Shown here piece by piece: positions 1 to 11,010 of a stretch of DNA of 64,000 nucleotides. How positions within the stretch are numbered: position 1 is the stretch's first letter; each line of letters begins with the position of its first letter. The DNA is taken from NCBI GenBank assembly GCA_944470555.2, contig OX104134.1, forward strand, positions 15,665,248 to 15,729,247. The letters run 5' to 3'. The notes below the pieces were generated by a model. The model searched no databases. It worked only from the letters and a program-made list of their open reading frames with translations, and was not told the DNA's origin. Source of the DNA: Heterobilharzia americana (taxonomy: Eukaryota > Platyhelminthes > Trematoda > Strigeidida > Schistosomatidae). Position numbers and translations under genes: made by a program.

Positions 1-2896
1 TTGAGAATAAAGGTCTGATCAAGGCAGTCAACCCCGACAAATATAGAATGAAAGATGAAATTTTGTTCATTTCGTATTAGCAGTCATAATAATGAGTTTT
101 CAAAAGTAAGAGCTTTCAAAAGCAGTATATAAAATTGAAATTCCGATGGGTTAGGCAGTCACTGAACATTCGAGTGCAATAGTAGCTTTGGCTCATGCAA
201 AGGGAGATTGACTGCTGAGACTCTAACTATGTAGCTAAATCCTGCAAGACGGAACGGAACAGATGGATTTCAGTTAGATGATGCTTGATAATATCAATTA
301 ATATGTTAAAAGGATTACTTCTGCAATTATTTCTATCATTTCTATCTTTCATTTCTATCCAACCTGACTTTTTATCAACAACAAGCAATGTGAATTCCTG
401 TAAGGTACTTTTTTTATTATTACCATCGAAATCATTTGTCTCTACTTCATCTATCATACAGTACAGTGGAATTCAGTTTGCATTTTGTTGAGATGTATTT
501 AAATAAAAGTAACTTTCACCACTGGTTGACTTCACTTGAAGAACCACTTAAAGATATGGAAGGACCGAACTGCCGTTTCTGTCCGTAGTGTGAACTTATT
601 TACCCATGAAGAGTCAAAACCAGAAATGTCAGGTCTAGGAGTAAGCAGGTTAACACCCAGCCACTGAGTTGAAATCCAATGGTTCACTTTTTCTTGGTTG
701 TTCCATTTCGCAGCATACTATCATTACAATCCAATATCACTCTTACTGTCAAGTTTGCTGACCCCATTGATCGTGACTTCTTATTAGGTCTTCAAGAAAC
801 CCATCTTGAAGAAAGTAACTAATAAGCATTTGATAGCAATTTAGTTGTCGGCTGATAGAGTTTGATTGGTTTCGTTGTGAATCCATATCATCAGATTTTG
901 ACTGCGCATTGCCATGGAGTCTAAAATGAGGATGAAGCAGGTGTCCAGGTCCACAAATGTTCCCTTAATGGTCTCAGTTAGTGGTAGAAACTACTTTTGA
1001 ATACAATGGAAACTTGTTTATGTGTTTATGTTTATACTGACATAAATCATAAGTCAACTTAGCAACCATTGGGGTAATCAATTAGGTTTTTTTGTTTCTG
1101 CTGGAAAGGAAGATTTTTTATAAAACAGGAAAGTCTATTTGGTTATTTTCATTTATTCCCAGAGTGGCCTTTAAAATGATCCAAGTAACAATTATTCAGT
1201 TCATGCATTCCACTATACATATACACATAAATGTGTAATTACTGTGGTATTAATTGAGACCGGCTTGTGACATTGAAGTGTGACTAACAACATACATTTC
1301 ATGACATGGTTCAGTTTCATACTGGATAACAAGTCGTCATTTAAAAACAATAATTATATGAACAAAATAGACAGGTGCGTTAAGCAAACGCTTCTTGCCT
1401 AACATTTTGTTCCAACTATCTCCGTCAGGATGCCTGCTCAATTTTATATGAATGTATATAACAATTTTTAGTTCCTCTATTTTTTTCTCGCAAAAATGCA
1501 TCCAAATGTTTGACTTAGATACGGCTGCTACCCTCATAAAAACAAGGCATTTAAGATTGCTCCTAACGAAAGAAGTTGATAGGCAGGTTTCATTCAATTC
1601 ATTTAGATTTTTAAAAATCACTAAGGTGAGATTGAGAATAATGTTCAGAAATTTCACTTGACTTTTCAATTTTTATGAATATAGACAGGAATTTTAGTAC
1701 GCATAAAGTACTTCTTTTAAAAATAGACTTCAAGTCCTCAAGACAGCATTCAGAGGAAAGCACTAAACGGCTGTAAAAAGAAGTTATGACACAGATTTTG
1801 TGCGAATATGTGTAAACTATCTTACTTCCAATACATTAGACTGGTAAAGTGAATTAATGACTTGTCGCTTTTTCTTCATGAGTCGAAGATCTTCATAACT
1901 TTAAATTGTCTATTATAAAGACATTGTACAATTGTACTCTTCAACTTTCTCACATAATTACTCGTTCTTAATGCGTTATCGCGTGTGACATTGTTTCTCA
2001 AGGCTTCAAATAGATAATGGCGGACGAAAGCTAGAATAAGAGATGATAACTCAAAATCTAGATGTACAGTACACTAATAAGCCAAAACCTTGGTGAATGA
2101 TGCACTTAAAAATAGGATCTAAAACGGATGGCGACAAGAAAATTCGGACTGCAAAATGTTTTCATAACTTCCTAAGTAAACATAGTATAATCGAACAACC
2201 AAATCTGTTAGCCAAACTAACGGTTGTATGCCACCTTCAGATGGTAAAATCACTTCCATATTATCACATCAATCAGACTTTGAGCTCAACTTTGTATGTT
2301 CTGATTAAGGAGTGCAATACACCCCATATGGTTCGGTAACGTGCTAATTGACTTCCAGATACACTGATTATATATTTACATCAATCTCAAGATATAGAAT
2401 AAAACTGATAGCAGATTTGACATTTGACCTTATATTCTTAATAAGCTTTCATAAAAATGAAGTTGGGATTACTACATGAATCAAACTGAGCTATAAGTAA
2501 CGACAGAACCTCACTTAAGTCTGTTTTGGAGATACACACAGTTCATTAGTGCATCAGAAATCAGTTGCTGCTATCAAAGTATTTATCTTTTTATTATTGT
2601 AACAGTGAATTTATTATCACAATTACTACTTATTACACCTACCTATTAAAACGATGGTATCTACCTTTCAATCAACCGTAGTTAAATAAAATTTATCACC
2701 TCCTTTTACACTGTTGACACTTTTCAACTGATTTTCGCCTTATAAATGAAATATATTTGTAAAATCTTAATGAAGTAGAAAAATGAATTTCTGACTTTTT
2801 GAAACTTCATGGAAATCGCTTCTTCAGAAAATAAAACCTGTATGTAAATTATTTACTGTTTAAATAGTAATCTACTTATCCAATAGTCAGCCTATT
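1..2896. other. AT-rich DNA, no gene recognised
   Basis: Stop codons are dense in all frames and the short open stretches carry no motif I recognise. I see no repeat unit, tRNA-like box or transposon motif here. It could be intergenic or intronic. Confidence 0.5.
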
Positions 2897-3121
2897 TTAC
2901 TCAATCAGGTCAGATTTTGATCCCCGAAATTTGCAATGTTTGCCTGTTGCATCTATGTTCCCACAATAATAATATAATGATCCATGCCTAAGCTTTTCTG
3001 TCAAAACAAATTCATCTTTAAAACCTTTCCCAGGAAACCGTCCTTGTCTTCGGTTTTTAATCTTCTCTATATTTTTGACTAATCGTTGTGCATATATCCT
3101 TCTGTTTAATGCAAACTTCAT
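2897..3121 (-). CDS. Short ORF with possible cysteine-rich (FLYWCH-like?) domain, hypothetical
   Basis: A 74-residue frame reads from ATG to TAA. The N-terminal half is strongly basic, with many Arg and Lys. The C-terminal half contains FVLTEKLRHG, then SLYYYCG, then HCKFRG. Spacing of an aromatic run, a Cys, and a second Cys followed by Arg recalls FLYWCH zinc fingers, which bind DNA and are common in transposon-derived proteins. That resemblance is by eye only, and the His/Cys set is incomplete. The composition is more protein-like than the neighbouring short ORFs. No clear splice acceptor precedes the ATG; a GTAAAA at the stop could be a donor, which would make this an exon. It may also be a scrap of an unrecognised transposon. 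Confidence 0.27.
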   Translation of the reverse strand: MKFALNRRIYAQRLVKNIEKIKNRRQGRFPGKGFKDEFVLTEKLRHGSLYYYCGNIDATGKHCKFRGSKSDLIE

Positions 3122-6100
3122 TGGTTAGATACGTCACTGTTTTCACCATCATGAAGGTGATAATGAAGACGCCAAACGCTTCAGTAACGATACATAGAGA
3201 CAGTGAAACTTAGTATAACTTTATCTCTTTCATAGATAGTCATAGGCTTGGTTGATGATTTTCTCATAGTATACTGTACATTTTACCTATATGCATACTT
3301 ATTTAATCCAGTGTTCGTTAAACATATATTCTTAAGTTTCATTATGTTTTTCTCTGTTAAATAAAAAGGGATTCTTTTCCTAATATATTCCAAAATGCCG
3401 ATTACAAGTGTTCTTTCTGTTCTGTAAAACATCAATTGATATCTTACTACCCTTCAAATACAATGATCTTTTTTTCTTACTTCAAGCTTCTTAAAGTTGA
3501 TGATGTTATTCTACGAGTACTTAACTTTTTACATTCAGGAATTTGTCCAAAGCCTTCAGAGTTTGTAAACTAAATTTTGCCCTTTGTGTACAAAAAGATT
3601 ATGCTCAGTTTTTGACAGTACCTTGGTCCTTACATCCCTGTTTTCTTTACATCTCAAATTCTTTTGCTATCATTGCTATTGCAATATGTCTTATCACTGA
3701 TCAATTTAGAGCGTCATTTCACTGACCCTTTGAAATAACCTTAATTTATAAAGAAAGGATGAATTTCTTGTATTTCGTTTGATATAGTACCCTGCAGAGA
3801 CCAATACATTCATGATATAAAACTGAAATCTTTACAGCTTTGCGGTAAAAGATGAAAATCAGTATCACCATGTAAATAATCACTGTCTTGTAAATAAGAA
3901 TAGTGAAAAATTCCTCGTTCATACTTTCAAGTAGTCACAAATCGCTAACTACTCAGGCATTTCATATAGACAACAAAGTATTCGAGTAGTGAAAACCCAC
4001 ATTTACATAAATTATACACTTTCACCCAAAGAAAGAACAGTTTAGTAGTGAAGCCACTCAATAGTAACTAAAAAGATTTTGTTTTAACTCCATATCATGG
4101 CAATGAAATTCTTTTGAAGCATTAGTACTCAAAGTTCTCTGCAACTAAAGCATTTAAATTTACTGAGTTTGACTGTACGTTTTTACTAAATAATGTAACT
4201 AAATTCGTTGTATGAAACACTTGTATATTAAACAGCAATTTAAAACGTGAGGTAGGTAATAGAATGTCGAAAATAAACTAATGATATCTGTAAGTAATTA
4301 GATGGAGATTACATACAGAAATATTCGTGAATATTTTTAACATTGAAGCCATAGTAATAGTTTTTAGACAAAACAAGTTTAATTTGACAGGTAGTGTAAA
4401 GAATTCAGTTATTTTTTGTGAGTTAAAATGATTACTTGTATCACCATGGTTTCCATCGTATCTTGCATAATGCATGTTATTCTACTGTTGAAAGTACTTA
4501 TACAACAACAGTAGTGGAGCAAGTGACTACTTCTCTAATAAAGGATGTAATTAATAGATGGTAAGAACGGTTTCCTTTGGCCATAGAAAACTTGAAAAGT
4601 TTTTGTCATCATAGAAACCTGATTTTATTGGCAGGAAAGTGGGTTCTTTTTAGACTCTTAGTCATGAATGATTCTGAACAACTAAAAACTATTCAATAAG
4701 TTTGGCATTCAACCAAAGCACAGCCTCATGAAAATTGTAAAACATTCACTATTGAACTATTGTTTTTCCCTTGTAAATAGGTAAAAATTTGTAACGTTTT
4801 TTGAAGGAGTTGCAGGTATACTTACTTAATATTTGTTAGAACTTTCAACTCGAAGAAAAGTTTCTAATATTTTCACCAGATAGTATTATTTGTTGTCTAG
4901 AAGGATTGAGTAAACTACAAAGTACTCTTCTTCCTTCTGTCTAAACGATTGTGCTATATATTCACTCAAAGCGGAAATTTAAAGTTTTGAAGTGTTTATG
5001 CTGTTGTGACAAGCTATACTTAATAGGATTATCAAGATGGAGGTAATGTACTTTAAATCAAAGCGGTAAGTAAAAGAAGTTGATATGACGTGATATATAC
5101 TGATTCACACTTGTGAACAGTAAAACAGTAAACTTCTAATGACACCTCTGACTGTCTCTTGATACTTCGAGAACAAAAAGATGGTAAAACAAAATCAGCA
5201 GTAACTGAAGGTTAAATTATGTACGAAATGGAAAAATGGAATAGAAACTAGCACTTTACCATCGCCTTAGTATTTCCAGGCCTTTTTAAAATGGAATTAT
5301 GGATTGATTTTGTCACCTCAATCAATCTGATATTTACATGAATGAACAGACATCTTTACTTTAAACTCTGGCGTATACTGATTTGGTGTGAAAAATTTCA
5401 CGGGTTTTAAGTTTCTCCAGAGGATTCGGGTGGTCATAGGCGACATAATAAGATAGGGATTTTGTAAGTTTCAACTTTCTAGCTATCAAATGGGATATCA
5501 TAGTGTGTAAGGTTGACTAGGCTGTGACCCGCGACAAATATTTATACTTTATGAATTAACAGAACTCAGAAAATGTAGATCATCGAATTTCAGCCTAGTA
5601 TCTGAATAATTAAGCGTTCACCATGTATGGCTTCTTGGATGTATGATGCTGGGGAGTCTTGAACATTCACGGGGTAGTTAACTTGGTTTGCGATTGTTCT
5701 TCAGTTGATGTCACTTTTTGGTAAAACCCATCTTAACAATAATTGGGTCCTCTGAGTCCACTTAATTGAAAAATGAGACTGAATGAATATTGTTTTTCGT
5801 CATTTCTAGCATGATGTTCGATCATTGACTAGTCAATACAATGACTTGTTTCACAAATGTGGTCGAGTAGCTGACTAATGCTGTTATGGGATTGTAATCG
5901 TATTTAACTCAAGTGAATAGAACACCTGTTGCGCACAAACAGTCACCATTCACCTCACGGTATCCAACCGCTTAAAAAATCAGGAACAAAACGTTTTAAT
6001 GCTGATTACTCTAACAATTAAGATACATCAATGAAAAGCTTGAAAATCATGGAAAACTATAGCTCAAACATATAGTGTTAGAAAATCAGTCTTTGTTCGC

Positions 6101-6777
6101 AAATCAAAGCTCTAAGCTATAACCTTCATACTCTATCACGATTGCACTAATGTAACGCGATAATGTTCATAAGAAATAACATTCTAAATTATATATTTTT
6201 CTGTTCACAATAACTTTACCACCACTGTTTACTTGGAAATGTACTACTACTACTACTAATATTCTTTTTTTCGTTGCTATTATTTTCCGCTTGAATAAAT
6301 CTATTCTCCTAACTTAATTTCATTGTATATTATGTTATCGGATTATGTTGTGTTTCTATATACCTAATAGTCTTCGTGGACCATATGGGATTAAAGAGGG
6401 ATAAAAATATTCGCTATACAAGTCTAGATACTTAAATTTTAAGGGGATTATCGAATGCAGTTATGTAATAAAACCTTGCACATTGGTTAAAAATAGACTA
6501 TCAGGTAGCAAAATAAGTGTAAGAAGTGTGGTCCAATTAATTCTTCAAGGATTTTTATATTATCCGTTAAATCAACATGTTCCTTTTTGTAAGATCGAGA
6601 TCACAAAACAACATTACTGCACAACAACGTTTACATCAATTGTATCACTTAAGAACATTTCGAAACAAGATGTGAAATACCATTTACCAAATACTGTATT
6701 CACGAAATGGTTGAGAATATTTTCACCTCATGTGGATGATTCTGGTTGTGTTGTGTACTCTGAGCTGGGTTGATTAA
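3122..6777. other. AT-rich DNA, no gene recognised
   Basis: No readable domain, transposon motif or RNA gene is visible on either strand. The only simple repeat noted is a run of five TAC units near 6243. A 96-residue open frame at 6483-6773 (plus) has no recognisable motif and lies next to a transposon end, so I do not call it a gene. Confidence 0.5.
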
Positions 6778-6822
6778 TCGTGGAGTTTTCATCGTCTTTC
6801 TAGACGACATCATCAGCACTAA
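6778..6822 (-). ncRNA. Hammerhead-ribozyme-like motif at the PLE 3' end
   Basis: On the minus strand a perfect CTGATGA box (6810-6816) is followed by a helix II: TCGTCT (6802-6807) pairs with AGACGA (6792-6797) across a four-base loop. A GAAAA box (6786-6790) follows, then C-TC, then CAC (6780-6782), which can pair with GTG (6817-6819) just before the core as helix I. Hammerheads at PLE ends are known in the literature, and this sits directly after the PLE C-terminal block, so place and order fit. The base of helix II is imperfect (TG opposite T) and helix I is only three pairs, so it may be weakened or dead. The core overlaps the last codons of the PLE frame (ADDVV-stop). Confidence 0.5.
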
Positions 6823-7352
6823 CTGCAGTATCAAGTGAGCTGTCAATATCTCTCTGTGAGTAATTCAGCAGCTTGTCCTGACGAACTGGTTCGTGATTGG
6901 TTGTTTCCTTTGATTTTTGTGTCACTGACTGTTTGGTGTTTCTTGTTGGCTGTTCCTCTACTTGACCTCTGACCTTTCTGTCGTTTGTCACTTTTCTTAT
7001 TGGTTGACAGATCGGGTCTATGTCAATACATCTGTTGATTGCTGACTGACCTGAATGCCAAGCTTCTAGGAATTCACTGATCACATTCTTTGTGTTACCT
7101 CTCCCTGTACAAAATGTCTACATTGTCTACATTGAATTAATGTCCATAATTATCCACATGCATTGAAGTGAGTGATGAGATGTCGTGTTGTTTAGTAGCC
7201 GAGTAGTGTTCATGCAGACGAAGGCGAAGAGGATGGCTAGTTTGTTGAATGAAGTGTTGACTGTAGTTATTGCAGTTGATTTTGTGAATGATATTCGGTT
7301 TTCTTCTTTGGTTGTTGCATGCTTTGTTCTGGATAGTAGTGTTTGGAGGTGT

Positions 7353-7378
7353 GTGTGTGTGGGGGGGGGGAGGGGGGT
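7353..7378 (+). repeat. GT run followed by G-rich tract
   Basis: TG repeats lead into a run of about ten G, one A and then about seven G. It lies inside the PLE linker, whose minus-strand frame here reads only Pro, Thr and His, so it interrupts the coding sequence. G-runs of this kind are unusual in the AT-rich surroundings. Confidence 0.8.
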
Positions 7379-7660
7379 ATTTGTTAGTTTATGAGCCACA
7401 CCGATTTCACCAAATGGTTTCAGTAATTTCGTTGTGATTTGTGACATATTATTTATGTGTGGCAGAATGATGCGGTGGTTTATTTTTGTCGATGACTTCG
7501 TAGTCAGCGTTTTGTGTGCTGTACTTGGCGATACACTCTATTAATAACTGAAGCCAAGGATCACTCAAGGAGATGTGACTGCAATTCCTTTTGGGTCAAC
7601 TTTCTACGTCATCTCCGTAAGTGGAAATCGTTAGTCATTCAAGCCTTATTTGTGTGGCTT

Positions 7661-10600
7661 AATTATGAAATTCTTATACGATCATTAGAGTTCTACCTGT
7701 CATTTTATTTTAGATTCTGTTCCTGTTTAAATTCATCATTTGTTAACAATGTGGTCTTCATGCTGAATAATGTTGCTAGCACATCAGGTAGTTGTACTAT
7801 CATGAGACGTGTTTTAATGAAATCATATTCTTCCGAACAGTTTGGAAATGACTAATTAACATAAAAAACATTGGAAGAATTGCTAACTGGTATCTATTTT
7901 GTTTTAATTTGGGATCATTTAATGTAATCTGCCTTCAAATCTTTACTCCAAATGAAAACATTTCTAACAACAAGAACAAATCACCCCTGATGAAGCAGAA
8001 TCATATTAGTGTTCTTTGATTAACTGGCCAGCAACTGAATAGTTAGACACTGACTCCTTGTTTCGTATCTGTACAATGGCTTCTTCACCAACCAGGTAGA
8101 AGCTGGAGAGGTTCAACATATTAGAGAGTCAGTATTAGTGATCACTGATGAGGTTTAATTTAATGACTCATATGTATTACAACCAAGCGCCTTTCAGCTA
8201 TTTTTTTGAAGGTTTCATTCCATCAATATAAATTACATTCACCTAAAGCTTAGACTGCCAAAATGCATTAGTTGTCTTAGAAATGATTTTCTAAGAAACT
8301 GATGAAAATGTTACATCACAAGAAGTGTTTAAAGTATGCATGCAGTTGACGAAATATATAAAAAAACAAGTTTCCATCGAATTATTCATCTTTACTAATA
8401 GGCAATATTTCGGAGATTTATATTGCATAGTTGAAATACGCTAGGTAAATGATAGAGCATTTAGAAAAAAAGATTTATGAACCGAGTTACAAGCTTGGAT
8501 TTAGCCGTGTTTACAAGAAAGTGAGTAGTTTTATCATATGTGGTGATTTATGGACGATCAGAAAAAATAACCGGTGTTACAGATCATTGACTTAATACTT
8601 CGAATACAAGTAGGTGAGAGCTTCAGAAATGAGCTCTCTACTGGCCGTAATTATTTGACATTATCCTTAAATGACAATAGACATTTTGCTCTAATTTTCA
8701 TTGCAGTCTGACCAATGTGCATAATGATTACACATCCCAGGTGAAAGCATTACTAAGGTATGTCACCTTTTTGTCATGTATCAGCACGATAATTTCCCCT
8801 TAATTTTCAGTTATTTTAGACCAAACAAACTTAATCGTCATGTTGAGTCATTACTTTTTATTTCTGCAGTAATTGGAGAAATAATCATGAAAGAAAGTGT
8901 CGTAGCATTGGTGATACTACTGACAGAAGTCAATATCCCTTAACAATCTGGCTGGAAAACACGTTAAAAATGAATAGATTAGTGAGAATAACTGTATCAA
9001 AGACTAAGCAGTTTGGTTACTAAAAGTTAGTACCAATGTGAGAAAGACATGTAACTCATATCCACGCTTTTCTCTTCACCATATCCCACAAAGTATTCCA
9101 ATTTTACATAATGTAAGATCAAGTCATAGGTAAGGAGTAAGAATATGACATCTTTGCACAGCTGAAGCATTAGTGATTCCTATGTTCAAACCATTATTGT
9201 GCGTTCGGAAGAATTACGGACATCGTTAGGAAATGATCATTCTAAATAAACTAATTGTGATTCAATTATATTTTGTTTCTAGATCCTGTGTTTATTTTCT
9301 CACCTAAGTTTTCCATTTGTATCACATAACTTCTATTTTGTTATGTGATCCAGTTTGATTCCTGAACTGAAATCACTTTAGAATTTCCCATCATTTCCAC
9401 TGTGTGTTCATGAAAGAGTTAGTCAAAAAGAGAAATTTCTCTTCATTACAACTGACTTCTATCATTTTCCAACATTACATTAAATTATACACTGTAAATT
9501 GTCATATTTAAAATCAATATTCGCTTTATCTCAAGAAATTACATCATTAGAATTCAAGTGTATGAAATTTCTCACGTGACTGCTGTGAGCAATTGTGTAG
9601 AGAGTACATGAATTATCCTTCCATTTTTTGTCTGAATTGTCCAACTGTTCCAGATTTTAGTAATATGGAAACTGAAACTAAAAGTGGTTGACCTAAACGG
9701 CATCAAACAAAAGGACTTTTCTCGCACTCATAATGTCTTCAGTGTAAAGCTTTTCAAACGCAACCAAGATTCAAGATACACACGAAGAATTTAAGAATAT
9801 CATCCAAATATTTGGATTACATGGGCGAAACATACCAGTGATAAGCAAGAACTTAAAATTATCAAGAAAATAAAGTTAAGGTTTCTTGTATAATTTATAC
9901 CGCAAATGCTAGGATGATTAAAGCAGAAGCAAGTCAATCGTCTATAGTTGTGCTTCTAATAGGAAACTTTACCCTATTTAACCAGGGAAATAGGAAATCA
10001 GAAGCCAACTAGAAATTATTATTAGTCATAGTGTGGTATGTACTACTTGTATAAACACATGTAAATATTATATAGCTTAATTTTCTTGGTAAAATGAAAC
10101 AGCCTCTTATACCAACAATAAATTATCCAAATGATCTTAATCTGTTCGTATCTGGAAGTCAATTTTTAGGTAGGAAAAAATAAACCATTCAGCGGACAGA
10201 GAAGACAAGGCTGAACCGCAAGTCCCAATTCTAAGCACTTGAGTAACACAAATCTAATAAGTAGGCAAGCTTATGTGGCTTACTTTAAACATTTTTAAAA
10301 TTATCAGTTTTAAAAGCAACCCTACCATGTAAAGATGCTATAATTTGAGCAGTTAATTGAAATTGTAGGTTTGTAAGGTTTGGAATGTTAAAATGATCAC
10401 TGTGATGATTGTAAGAATGAAACACAACAGAAAGCGTGTTTCTTGGATGGAATTTGAAGTACCTGATTATCTAACTGAGTGAAATCAACTGAGGGGTTCA
10501 TACTGCCTACATTTAGTATACCGGACATTTATGTACATTTCATTTAGAAATCCTGATTATATCACACCAAACTGTAACTATTTTTTATTAAGCAGCATGC

Positions 10601-11010
10601 CCATCCAGTATATGTGTCTCTTGTACAACAAAACAAATTGATAACTGTTCATTGCCAAGTAGCCACCTCGTGTTGTGAGTTCTGGGGGCTGTAAGAATCT
10701 TATGAACCTAGAACGATACGTGGTTGCCAGTCTAAGAGACTTACCACCACATTAATATCGAACTGATATCCCGTTTTCTAAGACAAAATATGAGGAAACT
10801 TGGACCAAAGTTTCAAGCCTTTTGGTTCCTATGACTGAAAGTTACAGACATTTTTATTCGTCATTTAATTATATTTCGTGAGATTTGCGCTTTTTTAAAG
10901 TTTTAAACCAGTTTTCGAGCCAATACTCTAAGTTCTAGTTTCAGTCGATCACTTCATTTTTCTCGTTTCTGTTTGTTGGTCTTTTTCTACTGGTTATCTA
11001 TAAAAACATA
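7661..11010. other. AT-rich DNA, no gene recognised
   Basis: No open frame of useful length, no transposon motif and no RNA gene were recognised on either strand across this stretch. Confidence 0.5.

Larger units (their letters stand above)
6778..7660 (-). mobile_element. Penelope-like retroelement fragment 1 (RT end, linker, C-terminus), decayed
   Basis: Read right to left, three frames join into the end of a PLE protein. First is an RT-end/linker block: LPHINN, then MSQITTKLLKPFG, EIGVAHKLTN, and after a simple-repeat interruption LQTLLS and KEENRISF. PLEs have the like of LPYI..VSEK..., GIGVAHKPT and KEE..GVVYKI just before the GIY-YIG domain. The C-terminal block (minus, 7084 to 6800) reads FLEAWHSGQSAINRCIDID then PICQPIR, the typical PLE tail. 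The GIY-YIG core between them is frame-broken. Weaker similarity continues to about 7660. A G-rich tract at 7353-7378 interrupts the linker. PLEs are retroelements whose RT is related to telomerase. This copy is truncated and cannot be active. The family call is by eye but the ordered motifs support it. Confidence 0.72.

Noticed and set aside
7514..7855. 113-residue plus frame
   Set aside because: Opposite to PLE fragment 1 and its flank; composition is not protein-like.
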